DNA of 64,000 bases from the NCBI RefSeq assembly GCF_030915485.1, contig NZ_CP133266.1:3972001-4036000 (forward strand), in the 5' to 3' direction. The translations under genes and the position numbers were made by a program. The stretch is from Neobacillus sp. PS3-40 (GTDB lineage: Bacteria > Bacillota > Bacilli > Bacillales > Cytobacillaceae). How positions within the stretch are numbered: the first letter of the stretch is position 1; every line of letters begins with the position of its first letter. The notes beneath the pieces are model-generated. The model was not told where the DNA came from, searched no databases, and saw nothing but the letters and a program-made list of their open reading frames with translations. Positions 1 through 8,027 of this stretch are shown here, piece by piece.

Positions 1-26
1 ACCGGAATGGAATTACCAAAGTAATA

Positions 27-260
27 ATGACACAAATTTTTGTGTATATCTTACTTGGCCTGGGACTTGGCATGATATTAGGTATGCTAATGACCTATAT
101 TCTTAGCCTGATTGATGGTACTTCCATACACTTTGATTATTTGTATAGCGCTATCATTATTTGCGTTTTCATAGCAGTTATGAGTCTAATATTTATACCT
201 TTTGCAAGAAGTATTGGTAAAACAAAGCTTTTCTTAGAGTTAGCACATGATAATAAGTAA
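27..260 (+). CDS. small two-helix membrane protein, unknown function
   Basis: A 77-residue hydrophobic protein with two predicted membrane segments (about residues 4-28 and 38-60) separated by a short polar loop, and a basic C-terminal tail. No family was recognised. The ribosome site before the ATG is weak (a GGAATGG stretch about 15 bases upstream), and the window begins only 26 bases before it, so the true start may lie outside the window. It reads in the same direction as the next small membrane gene, so the two may be co-transcribed. Confidence 0.5.
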   Translation: MTQIFVYILLGLGLGMILGMLMTYILSLIDGTSIHFDYLYSAIIICVFIAVMSLIFIPFARSIGKTKLFLELAHDNK

Positions 261-361
261 ATGGAGCATATGTTTAATATAAAAGAGGGTAATTAAAACA
301 TTCCAATATATTGCTAATGATTAATGGGGAAAATCCAAAAATGGTAGCGGAAGGCGAAACG

Positions 362-571
362 ATGAAAGAAAAAAAGGATAAACAGCAGTTAATAATGGGG
401 TGTGTTTTGTTAGGAATTTTAATTATATTAGGAAGTTTACAAGTTGTTTTTTCGCCATTCATATTTGTTAGAGGTGTATCGTTAATTGCAGTCATAGGCT
501 GTTCAATGGGTACAGGTGCATTTATAAGAGAACTTTTTATTTTAAAAATGGTTAAACAACCAAATCAATGA
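362..571 (+). CDS. small membrane protein, unknown function
   Basis: I start this at the ATG at 362 because GGAAGG lies 7 bases before it; an upstream in-frame ATG at 311 has no such site. The 69-residue product has a lysine/glutamate-rich N-terminus followed by two hydrophobic segments (about residues 13-30 and 35-52). It resembles the many unnamed two-helix proteins of Bacillaceae. Function cannot be inferred. Confidence 0.55.
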   Translation: MKEKKDKQQLIMGCVLLGILIILGSLQVVFSPFIFVRGVSLIAVIGCSMGTGAFIRELFILKMVKQPNQ

Positions 572-758
572 ATGGCACTACGAGATAAACGAGTACCTTT
601 CAAATAATTTCCTTACTGATACCTTAAAAGTGATCATTTACCTTTTAATTTTTTAAGGATTCACTTACTTTCTTACACAAAAATAGACGATGAAAATTGA
701 AACCCTATTGGAGAAAATCAGTCTAATAGTAGTAAGAAAGTAAAAGTGGGGGAATTAT

Positions 759-2039
759 ATGCTGAAAAATAAAATGATTATGTTGGTTTTGAGTATTTCT
801 CTTGTACTTACTGGATGTAGTACTGTGGTTCATCAAAAAACGAGTGATGTAAAAACAGAAAGCAAGAACCAAACAAGTCAACAAACAACAAATTCAAGCT
901 CAGCATCTATAAATACTGGAACTAATCAATCCTCCGGAACAACAACAGATACATCAGGTGGAGCCAACAAATCACCTGGAACAACAGCAAATCCCAGTGG
1001 AATTTTACCAATTCAGCCTGTAAAGAATACTACAGCACTTCAAAATAACGTAAATAGGAGCTTGGTCACAGCCGTTAGACTAGCTGATTTCAATACAGGA
1101 TGGGTTGGTGGTAATGGCTGGATAGCAAAAACTACTTCTGGCGGGAAAAAGTGGGCGGTTGTTTATCAAGGTAGTGGGACAGTAAAACAATTATTTGCGC
1201 TAAATCATTCAGATGTGTGGGCTACATTGAATCAAGGTGGTACTAATTTGCGACTCCTAAAATCCAGTGATGGTGGAAAGCACTGGGCCTTCATTGGAAT
1301 AGTTCCTACAAATTCTTTTCTTCATTTTACATCAAAAACCACTGCCTTAAGTGGGAAATACTTATCACAAGATGGCGGAAAAAGGTGGATTTCATTGCCA
1401 ACACCTAAAAGAATGGTGGGTGATGCTTATTTCCACGATGTAAAAAATGGGTGGGCAGTAACGCAAAGTAATAACGTATTTTATGTGAAAAGGGCGATAA
1501 ATGGTGGGAAATCGTGGAGTACTGTCATGACCAAAAGTTTATTTTCCCCACTAGCAGGTGCCATGATACGCTCAGCCGGAACGAATGATGCTTGGATTGA
1601 GCTAATCGGAGGTACTGGAATGAATCAAACTGCATACTCCGTTTTTCACACTATTGATGGTGGGAAGTCATGGAAGACAGTTATAGCTAATTCAACGGCA
1701 GGCGGCGGACCAGCTCCTGGTTTCGGTCTAGAGTATAATAATGGGCCAAATAATATGGGGGCGAAACCTGGACCTCTTTATGTGGTAAATCCACAAATTG
1801 CATTTATGGGTGGGTCATGCCCAGCATGTGATATTCCAAATTCTATTGGTTGGACGAAAGATGCAGGAAAAACGTGGATAAACAGCAATGTGACGTTAAA
1901 AGGATATGGGGAAGCATATTTGGCAATAGCGGATGAGAAACATGGATGGTGGATTACGACTGAAAATGAAAAACCAAGTACTATGTATACCACATCAGAC
2001 GGGGGCCTTCATTGGAATCAAATTCACATCTTTCGATAA
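759..2039 (+). CDS. secreted lipoprotein with BNR/Asp-box (sialidase-like propeller) repeats
   Basis: This 426-residue protein begins with a lipoprotein signal peptide ending in a clear lipobox (LVLTGC, Cys20), so it is predicted to be anchored on the outer face of the membrane. A Ser/Thr/Asn-rich linker follows (about residues 25-90). The rest carries repeated Asp-box motifs of the form S-x-D-G-G-x-x-W (for example SSDGGKHW, TIDGGKSW, TKDAGKTW, TSDGGLHW), which mark a beta-propeller like the Ycf48/BNR family. A GTGGGGG ribosome site precedes the ATG. Proteins of this sort are common in Bacillus but mostly unassigned; ligand binding is likelier than catalysis. It is convergent with pmbA. Confidence 0.8.
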   Translation: MLKNKMIMLVLSISLVLTGCSTVVHQKTSDVKTESKNQTSQQTTNSSSASINTGTNQSSGTTTDTSGGANKSPGTTANPSGILPIQPVKNTTALQNNVNRSLVTAVRLADFNTGWVGGNGWIAKTTSGGKKWAVVYQGSGTVKQLFALNHSDVWATLNQGGTNLRLLKSSDGGKHWAFIGIVPTNSFLHFTSKTTALSGKYLSQDGGKRWISLPTPKRMVGDAYFHDVKNGWAVTQSNNVFYVKRAINGGKSWSTVMTKSLFSPLAGAMIRSAGTNDAWIELIGGTGMNQTAYSVFHTIDGGKSWKTVIANSTAGGGPAPGFGLEYNNGPNNMGAKPGPLYVVNPQIAFMGGSCPACDIPNSIGWTKDAGKTWINSNVTLKGYGEAYLAIADEKHGWWITTENEKPSTMYTTSDGGLHWNQIHIFR

Positions 2040-2169
2040 CTAAATTTGGAGTTTAACAAAATTTTAAAACCTCTTAAAGGGTCAAAATGTACTACAAAAA
2101 GGAAATTTTGATAAAAAGGGATACTCTTTCAGCCCTACAGAGTGATGACATTATCTAAAATAGAGGGAT

Positions 2170-2245
2170 ACAGTGAAGTTGGCGGGTAAAAAGCGGTTTT
2201 GCGCGGGTAAACACACGATTTCCGCGGGTAAAAAAATCAAAATGA
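2170..2245. repeat. GCGGGTAAA short repeat cluster between convergent genes
   Basis: Three copies of GCGGGTAAA occur within about 70 bases between the lipoprotein and pmbA genes. No open frame with a ribosome site uses this stretch. It looks like one of the short intergenic repeats common in Bacillaceae. The rest of the 2040-2363 gap holds only the pmbA terminator. Confidence 0.4.
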
Positions 2246-2314
2246 TACCTTCTTGGACTTCTGGAAAACCAACCCAATCTATCAAAGCACTATAAAAAAC
2301 ACTGAATATTATAC

Positions 2315-2355
2315 TTAAAAAAGAGCAGGCCTCCACCGTATTATCGATGGAGGCC
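2315..2355 (-). terminator. terminator of the tldD-pmbA operon
   Basis: Read on the minus strand, GGCCTCCA and TGGAGGCC form a perfect 8-bp stem followed by TGCTCTTTTTT, just downstream of the pmbA stop codon. Confidence 0.8.
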
Positions 2356-2363
2356 GACAATAA

Positions 2364-3707
2364 TTATTCTACAGTAACAGACAACGATTTAATTAATACT
2401 GATGGAGAACCAATTGGTGATAGTGGGAAAATTAAATCAGAGCCAATTTCCTCAACATTTTGCAATAATTGATAAAAATTGCCGGCAATTGTCATTAAAT
2501 TGACTGGGAAGCTGATCTTACCGTCTTTTACAAAGAATCCATTGGCTGCAACTGAAAAGTCACCAGAAATTTGGTTAGCTCCTGAGTGTAAGCCAGATAG
2601 ATTAGTGATTAATATGCCTTCACCCATGGAAGCAAGTAACTCCTCAAATGATGTAGTTGAAGGCTCGATATAAAGATTGGATGGGCCCACTTTGACAGCC
2701 GTTTTATAGGAATCTTTATGGGCATGGCCAGTTGTTTCTGTTTGATCTTTTTTTGCTGTTTTTTGATTATGAAGTAAGGATTGTAAAACACCTGATTGTA
2801 CCAAGGTAAGTTTCTTGGAAGCAACTCCCTCACTATCAAACGTTCTGCTTGCAAGACCATTTTCAAGGAGTGGATCATCAACAATCGAGATCTTTTGAGA
2901 TGCAATTTGATTTCCAAGCTTATCATTCAATGACGAAATTCCAGCTTGAGTATTTTCAGCCGAAAAATTAGACGAAAATGTTGCGAATAGATTGGCGGCT
3001 GCATCATTTCTTAGTAGAACAGAATAATCTTTGCTCTTGATATTTCTAGACCCAAATTGGGAGATAGCTTCCTCTGCAGCTTTTTTGGCGATTTCTTTTG
3101 CATTTAACTGATGGAAGTCTTTTGTTATTTCAAATTCAACTGATGTTTTCGTTTCCTCTCCGTCTTTTGCGATGGCTTCCACGATTACATACAAATAATT
3201 TATTTTATCTTGTAATGACAAACCTTTATTATTGGCAAGATTTCTTGTAACCGACTCCGTCCGAATGGAACAATAATCTGTCGCGACGATTCTTGGATCT
3301 TGTGCAAATAATTCACGTTCCACATCTTTGATAAATTGTATTTTTTCAGGAATGGATACATCGGTAATGGACGAGCAGAAAAAGTTTCTTTGTTCGTATT
3401 GACTGCTTCCGGCAAAAATTTCCTCCATACTATCATCATTCATAAACGTTGCATTTTCTTTTGCATTATTTAAAAGGAAGGGGATGGATGTATCATCTGT
3501 TTTTTCTGAATAGGCATAGCCCATTTTACCATTTACCATCCCACGGAATGAGACGCCTCCGTCTTCAGCAATTTCATATTGATCAATTTCCCCTTTGTAC
3601 ACTTGGCAGCCAAAAACTTCCTTCTTTTCATAATAAATTTCAATATCTGTAAATCCACTTTTTTGTGCTTCACTAAAAAGCATTGTTTTAAATTCTTGTA
3701 TTTCCAT
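2364..3707 (-). CDS. pmbA: TldE/PmbA-type metallopeptidase partner subunit
   Basis: This 447-residue protein belongs to the PmbA/TldE half of the TldD/TldE protease, a heterodimeric cytosolic metalloprotease that degrades unfolded peptides and matures some modified peptides. The family identity is seen from the N-terminal pattern (SGFTDIEIYYEKKE), the central GVASKKLTL region and the C-terminal LSGLHSGANQISGDFS block. As expected for this subunit, no HExxxH zinc motif is present. It starts 3 bases after the tldD stop codon behind AAGGGGG, so the two are clearly one operon. No peptide precursor gene was recognised nearby. Confidence 0.93.
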   Translation of the reverse strand: MEIQEFKTMLFSEAQKSGFTDIEIYYEKKEVFGCQVYKGEIDQYEIAEDGGVSFRGMVNGKMGYAYSEKTDDTSIPFLLNNAKENATFMNDDSMEEIFAGSSQYEQRNFFCSSITDVSIPEKIQFIKDVERELFAQDPRIVATDYCSIRTESVTRNLANNKGLSLQDKINYLYVIVEAIAKDGEETKTSVEFEITKDFHQLNAKEIAKKAAEEAISQFGSRNIKSKDYSVLLRNDAAANLFATFSSNFSAENTQAGISSLNDKLGNQIASQKISIVDDPLLENGLASRTFDSEGVASKKLTLVQSGVLQSLLHNQKTAKKDQTETTGHAHKDSYKTAVKVGPSNLYIEPSTTSFEELLASMGEGILITNLSGLHSGANQISGDFSVAANGFFVKDGKISFPVNLMTIAGNFYQLLQNVEEIGSDLIFPLSPIGSPSVLIKSLSVTVE

Positions 3708-3710
3708 TTC

Positions 3711-5099
3711 TTATTCCCCCTTTGTCCCACCGACAGTAATTTCGCTGACACGGATCATCGGTTGACCAACATTCACTGGAATAGTTCCACTTAGAGAACC
3801 GCACATCCCTGTGCCATGACCCAAATTATTTCCGACCATATCGACAAGCTGTAAGGTTTTTGGCCCATTTCCAATCAAAGTAGCTCCTTTTAATGGTCTT
3901 CCGAGCTTTCCATTTTTCACTTCATAGGCCTCCATGATGGCAAAGTTATAATCACCAGTAGCTGGGTTGACTTGGCCACCGCCCATATACTTTGTATATA
4001 TACCATTTTCTGTATTTGCAATAATTTCTGCAGGACTTGATTTTCCTGGTGCGATATACGTATTGGTCATCCTAGATGTTGGCGCAAACCGGAAGGATTG
4101 TCTTCTGCCTGAACCGGTTGCTTCCATCCCCATGCGTCTTGAATTAAATTTATCAATTAAATAGCCTTTTAGAATCCCATTTTCAATCAGGATGTTTTTT
4201 CGAGTTTTTTCTCCTTCATCATCAATATTGAGAGAGCCCCATTCATTTGGAAGGGTTCCATCATCAATGTATGTAACGATTTCTGGAGCAACCTTTTCTC
4301 CAATTCGCCCCGCAAATACTGAGTTGTTTTTAGCAACAGAGGTAGCTTCTAATCCATGTCCACATGCTTCATGAAAAATAACCCCGCCAAATTCGTTATC
4401 GATAATGATAGGGAATTTTCCACTTGGACATGGACTTGCATCCAACATTGTTACGGCAATCCGTGCTGCTTCTTGTGCATAATGATCTGTATTTAAATTT
4501 TCAAAGAACTCAAAGCCTTGATGTGCACCTGGCCCATATGAGCCCGCTTCCATTTGGTTGTCACGCACTGCCACAGCCTGAATGGCCAGTCTTGAACGTA
4601 CTCGTTTGTCTTCGATATATTTTCCTTCTGAATTTGCTATCAGCACATTTTGTTCTTCGTCCATATACCGGACAGTAACCTGTGAAATACTATCGTGATA
4701 GTCCTTTGCACTATCATAGGCAGTCTTCATGATGGCTACTTTTCTAGATTTATCAACATCTTGTGGCATCAATTGAATAGGATGATTCGTACCATAGGAT
4801 TCTTGTACAAAGGGAGGTAGCTTAATAATCGTATTTCCTTGAATGGCTTGTGCTGCATTTTTGGCTGCTTTAATAAGTCCTTCCTTACTAAAGTCAGTTG
4901 TATAAGCATAAACACTCTGCAATCCTTTAAACACGCGAATCCCAATCCCAAAATCCCTTCCTGAAAGACAGGTTTCTATTTTTCCACTTTGTAAGGTCAT
5001 GTTGTTGGTAAATCGATCCTCAATGAAAATCTCAGAAAAATCCCCACCTGTTGATAAAGCTGTTCCTAGTACATCTTCAATTACAGTTTGACTAAACAT
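3711..5099 (-). CDS. tldD: TldD-type zinc metalloprotease subunit
   Basis: This 462-residue protein is the catalytic TldD subunit. The zinc motif HEACGH (HExxxH) sits near residue 243, followed by the conserved GLEA and the IDDGTLPNEWGS block, with the glycine-rich MCGSLSGTIPVNVGQP segment near the C-terminus. The start is the ATG preceded by GGGAGG. With the PmbA partner 3 bases downstream it would form the peptide-degrading TldD/E complex. Length and motifs are normal for the family and nothing appears broken. Confidence 0.95.
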   Translation of the reverse strand: MFSQTVIEDVLGTALSTGGDFSEIFIEDRFTNNMTLQSGKIETCLSGRDFGIGIRVFKGLQSVYAYTTDFSKEGLIKAAKNAAQAIQGNTIIKLPPFVQESYGTNHPIQLMPQDVDKSRKVAIMKTAYDSAKDYHDSISQVTVRYMDEEQNVLIANSEGKYIEDKRVRSRLAIQAVAVRDNQMEAGSYGPGAHQGFEFFENLNTDHYAQEAARIAVTMLDASPCPSGKFPIIIDNEFGGVIFHEACGHGLEATSVAKNNSVFAGRIGEKVAPEIVTYIDDGTLPNEWGSLNIDDEGEKTRKNILIENGILKGYLIDKFNSRRMGMEATGSGRRQSFRFAPTSRMTNTYIAPGKSSPAEIIANTENGIYTKYMGGGQVNPATGDYNFAIMEAYEVKNGKLGRPLKGATLIGNGPKTLQLVDMVGNNLGHGTGMCGSLSGTIPVNVGQPMIRVSEITVGGTKGE

Positions 5100-5313
5100 A
5101 TAGACCTCCCGTATTTTTTTAATAATAGAAAAATTCTGATATTGTCGATTAGAATCTTTCTATTAAACTTACGTATTAATGATACAATATTATTCCTTTT
5201 AATGGTTAATTTTACCTAACCAATGCATGTAACGCCCTGAATACTATTGTTTCACAGGAATTTTTGCCCGGTTTTAGTGCGAAGTTGTAAGATAGACATT
5301 CCATTGCTTTGTA

Positions 5314-5342
5314 TTGACACAGGAGTATAGAAATATTAATAT
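5314..5342 (+). promoter_or_regulatory. strong vegetative promoter for the GIY-YIG gene
   Basis: TTGACA at 5314-5319 and TAATAT at 5337-5342 are separated by exactly 17 bases, a near-consensus sigma-A promoter pointing at the gene at 5492. The palindrome at 5361-5379 lies just past the expected transcription start. Confidence 0.65.
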
Positions 5343-5360
5343 AAATTTAGTAAATTAGTA

Positions 5361-5379
5361 ATTTAGTAAATTACTAAAT
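5361..5379. promoter_or_regulatory. 19-bp perfect palindrome, candidate operator
   Basis: ATTTAGTAAATTACTAAAT is a perfect palindrome placed immediately downstream of the promoter at 5314-5342. An imperfect copy (ATTTAGTAAATTAGTA) overlaps the region just before it. The size and position suit a dimeric winged-helix repressor, though a simple AT-rich coincidence is possible. Confidence 0.45.
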
Positions 5380-5491
5380 AGAAAAATAGAAAGATTTTTG
5401 GATACTACAAATCTCATGAGTTGCCTGTAAAGAAAGTTCGGATTAGAAATGGTAAAATAAAAATTTTTTGAATTGGAGAGGGGAAAATAGT

Positions 5492-5851
5492 ATGGATAAG
5501 AATAAACGCAAGGAGTTGCGGGAGGAATACAAACAGATTAAGACTTACATGGGAGTTATCCAAATAACAAATAAGACAAACGGTATGATTTACGTTGACA
5601 GTTATCCTAACCTTAAAAATAAATGGTTAACTCTACAAGGTCAACTAGAGATGGGGATGTTTGCAAATTCGCAATTGCAAAAGGATTGGAAGGAACTGGG
5701 GTCCGAGGCATTCACTTATGAGGTGTTGGAGAAGAAGGAATCTGCTGAAGTTACCGACATGAAATGGGAGCTTAAGAAAATAGTTAAGCCTTGGTTGGAG
5801 AAACTGAATCCTTACGGAGATAGTGGATATAACAAGTTGCCAAGGAATTGA
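5492..5851 (+). CDS. GIY-YIG nuclease-family protein
   Basis: The chosen ATG at 5492 follows GGAGAGGGG; an in-frame TTG at 5468 lacks a suitable site. The 119-residue product has a GIY-YIG-like core: the MGVIQITNKTNGMIYV segment (about residues 21-36) corresponds to the GIY...YIG strand pair, here degenerate (GVI and MIYV), followed by a conserved NLKNKW region and a C-terminal NPYGDSGYNK segment. Such small stand-alone proteins are widespread in Firmicutes. The degeneracy of the signature leaves catalytic activity uncertain. Confidence 0.7.
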   Translation: MDKNKRKELREEYKQIKTYMGVIQITNKTNGMIYVDSYPNLKNKWLTLQGQLEMGMFANSQLQKDWKELGSEAFTYEVLEKKESAEVTDMKWELKKIVKPWLEKLNPYGDSGYNKLPRN

Positions 5852-5917
5852 TAAATAGCTCAATAAAAAGGAATCATTGCAGGTCTTTTTATAAAAAGTC
5901 CTAATTATTTACCTAGT

Positions 5918-6031
5918 TCATTTATTCTCTGTAACTAGCTTTTTATCCAAATGATGGTGGATGAGTACATAAACGATTCTAATAAAAATCCCAACGCCAA
6001 TAATACTACTGACAAGCAAACTATAATCCAT
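5918..6031 (-). CDS. putative 37-residue single-pass membrane peptide
   Basis: On the minus strand an ATG at 6031 preceded by GGGGGCTAAAAAA opens a 37-codon frame ending in TGA. The peptide has a hydrophobic segment (residues 4-25, rich in Ile, Val, Leu), then a triple histidine and a charged tail (LDKKLVTENK). This layout is typical of small Bacillus membrane peptides. No known family was recognised, so it is a prediction from the ribosome site and composition alone. Confidence 0.45.
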   Translation of the reverse strand: MDYSLLVSSIIGVGIFIRIVYVLIHHHLDKKLVTENK

Positions 6032-6214
6032 TTTTTTAGCCCCCGTTGGGAAATTTTAATAGCACTATAATCATTATAAGACAATTTTCCGTGCAATGTA
6101 TAGTTAAAAATTAGGTTGCTTATTAGCTTCGATTAACAATGGTTAGAGACATGATCTTTAAGTTATAATGAGGGAGAAGTTGATCCGTACTAAAAAAGTA
6201 ATCTATTTTCAAAA

Positions 6215-6350
6215 GGCTGTGTTAAAGCACATTTTTGATTCTACACTATGTTGATTGGAGCGGGAGGAGCGAGCTTCTACTGAAAAAATAGTTCAAGGGA
6301 GCCCACGCAGGCGCAAAGCGGAAATCAACAGACAAATTTAACAGAGCCTT
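6215..6350. repeat. shortened copy of a GC-rich intergenic repeat (family R1)
   Basis: This element begins GGCTGTGTTAAA and ends TTTAACAGAGCCTT, with the inner blocks GTTGATTGGAGCG and GCGGAAATCAACA. The same order of blocks appears at 21153-21340. The outer and inner blocks are inverted repeats of each other (GGCTCTGTTAAA; TGTTGATT), so the transcript would fold into a long stem. This copy is about 50 bases shorter in the middle. Confidence 0.7.
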
Positions 6351-6395
6351 AACAAAAAAAGTATCTACTATTAAAAGAGTCAGAGGAGGTTTTAC

Positions 6396-6839
6396 ATGAT
6401 TAAATTTAAAAAGGATTTAGCTAATTTATCCCACTTTATTCCTAAGGCTCTTCAGATGGTATTGAACATTTCTCTTGTATTCTTAGCAATTATTCTCTCT
6501 TATTTATTAGTTAAAGAGTTACTCATCTTTAGTCAAATTTTGTTAGAAAATGGTAGTGATGATTATAAGCTTTTTCTTGCCAATATCCTTATCTTCTTTT
6601 TATATTTTGAGTTTATTACGATGATAATTAAATATTTTAAAGAAGATTATCATTTTCCAATTAGATATTTCATCTACATTGGCATCACTGCCCTAGTAAG
6701 AATTATTATTGTTGATCACGAGCACCCAATAAATACATTATTCTATTCACTGGCAATTTTGGTTCTAATTATTGGGTATTTCGTTATTAATTTAACTCCG
6801 CGGGAGAGACCAAATAGTAACTGGATTTTTAAAAAGTAA
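6396..6839 (+). CDS. psiE: PsiE-family phosphate-starvation-inducible membrane protein
   Basis: A 147-residue integral membrane protein with four hydrophobic segments (about residues 20-45, 58-80, 90-108, 115-135). The order of features, including LVKELLIFSQIL, the FLYFEFITMIIKYF segment, FPIRYFIYIGITALVRIIIVDH and a basic C-terminal end, is that of the PsiE family. An AGAGGAGG site precedes the ATG. The family is linked to phosphate starvation in E. coli, but its biochemical role is unknown and no Pho box was identified here. Confidence 0.85.
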   Translation: MIKFKKDLANLSHFIPKALQMVLNISLVFLAIILSYLLVKELLIFSQILLENGSDDYKLFLANILIFFLYFEFITMIIKYFKEDYHFPIRYFIYIGITALVRIIIVDHEHPINTLFYSLAILVLIIGYFVINLTPRERPNSNWIFKK

Positions 6840-6849
6840 TGTGTAATGA

Positions 6850-6882
6850 CCACCAATTAAATAATCGGTGGCCTTTTTTTAT
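6850..6882 (+). terminator. terminator after psiE
   Basis: CCACCAAT and ATCGGTGG form an imperfect stem (one mismatch) followed by CCTTTTTTT, 12 bases after the psiE stop codon. Confidence 0.7.
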
Positions 6883-6909
6883 TTTCCTTACTCCTTCTTA
6901 TCTACCTCA

Positions 6910-7200
6910 TTATTTTTTCAATAGCCATTTTGTGACAATCTCAGCTTCTTTTTCAGATACTAGGTGGCCAGGCATTCTGTTAGAGCCCTCATTGATTAAT
7001 TTCAGTACATCTGCTTCTGTATATTTATTTTTAATAGAAACTAAAGCCGGACCAATTGCCCCCTGTAATTCTGCCCCATGACAGGTTGAACAACTTTTAT
7101 TATAGATTGCTTCTCCGTCTAAAGTGGCAGTAGAAGCACCTGATGAACAGCCGGTCAAAAGTAAAAGCGTAAGTGAAAAAGTAGCTCCAAGTCGATTCAT
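6910..7200 (-). CDS. lipoprotein c-type cytochrome (cytochrome c551-like)
   Basis: The ATG at 7200 is preferred because GGAGG lies 8 bases upstream; an upstream ATG at 7215 has its ribosome site too close. The 96-residue product has a lipoprotein signal ending in LLLTGC, so it should be anchored outside the membrane, and one heme c site CSTCH (about residues 36-40) with a distal methionine ligand candidate in NRMPGH. Size and layout match the Bacillus CccB/cytochrome c551 electron carriers. It would pass electrons between the bc complex and a terminal oxidase. It is convergent with psiE. Confidence 0.88.
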   Translation of the reverse strand: MNRLGATFSLTLLLLTGCSSGASTATLDGEAIYNKSCSTCHGAELQGAIGPALVSIKNKYTEADVLKLINEGSNRMPGHLVSEKEAEIVTKWLLKK

Positions 7201-7515
7201 GGTTTTTTCCTCCATACTCCATAGAATAGTAAAAATGTTCCCCTATATGTATCTTAATAGAGTTTAGGGGATGAAAACTCAGCTACTTATGAACAAATGA
7301 TTAAACTTAAAATAGCATTTCTTTTTTACGATTTGGGTGCTGGCTCAAAGTGTTGAAACTTACTTAGGCACTAGATCTCTGTTAGCTTCATATCTTTATA
7401 ATTTTAAGAATCCCCTACAAAAAAAGTGATGTTCTAGAAACATTCACAATTCTGTCCACTCTTCTATTCCTGAATACTATATGCTTAATTTGAAAACATT
7501 TGGGAGGTGCTCTAA
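7201..7515. other. 315-bp gap with no recognised feature
   Basis: This region separates the leftward cytochrome gene from the rightward gene at 7516 and should hold both promoters. No convincing hairpin, repeat or small frame with a ribosome site was seen. Confidence 0.4.
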
Positions 7516-7770
7516 TTGTATAAATTGCAAATTTGTAATGCCGAAACCCAAGAAATACTTCGAGAAAAGACGTATAAGAAGCCTGACCTTATATTTAGTT
7601 TGTTAGAATCTGCAACAAAAGGCCAGGAATGTTTTCTATTTGATGAGGACCGAAGAACCTTTAAAGGGGTTTATGTTACACATTCTAGTAATACTGAAGA
7701 AGATTCGATCGTTTATAATGTGTTATTTCATTTGAAGTTATCTGATATACAGGCAAGAATAGCAAAATAG
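7516..7770 (+). CDS. small cytosolic protein, unknown function
   Basis: An 84-residue soluble protein starting at TTG, 6 bases after GGGAGGTG. It reads as mixed alpha/beta with no signal peptide or membrane segment and no cysteine pair, and ends just before a terminator, so it is a single-gene unit. No family was recognised. Confidence 0.6.
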   Translation: MYKLQICNAETQEILREKTYKKPDLIFSLLESATKGQECFLFDEDRRTFKGVYVTHSSNTEEDSIVYNVLFHLKLSDIQARIAK

Positions 7771-7781
7771 TTTTTTTTAGG

Positions 7782-7809
7782 GAGAGGCAGATGCTTCTCT
7801 TTTTTTTTG
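7782..7809 (+). terminator. terminator
   Basis: GAGAGGCA and TGCTTCTC form an 8-bp stem (one G-U pair) with a 2-base loop, followed by nine T residues. Confidence 0.75.
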
Positions 7810-7969
7810 GACAAAGTGCCTGCCCAAGTTCTTGCACTTTCCTTTTGAAAAATTTAGGAAGAAAAGGTTACTAGATATACAGGATCCTAAGCAATATATC
7901 AATTCAATATGTGAGAAATACCCAGTTGGAATACCAGAGATCAATGAATCATTTCTTACAAATTATTGA
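7808..7969 (+). pseudogene. possible C-terminal gene remnant before sbcD
   Basis: A frame of about 53 codons without a good start or ribosome site reads like genuine protein (segments RKKRLLDIQDPKQYINSICE and KYPVGIPEINESFLTNY) and ends in TGA at 7967-7969. It begins inside the terminator T-run. I take it as a possible decayed gene end, but chance is not excluded. Confidence 0.2.
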
Positions 7970-8027
7970 AGGTGGTATAATGCTATATATGATTAAAAGT
8001 AGAGAGCTAAAATAGGAGTGAGGTTTA

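Noticed and set aside
274-495. Minus-strand frame of 73 codons
   Set aside because: It lies opposite the small membrane gene at 362-571, has no ribosome site, and has a composition expected of an antisense shadow.
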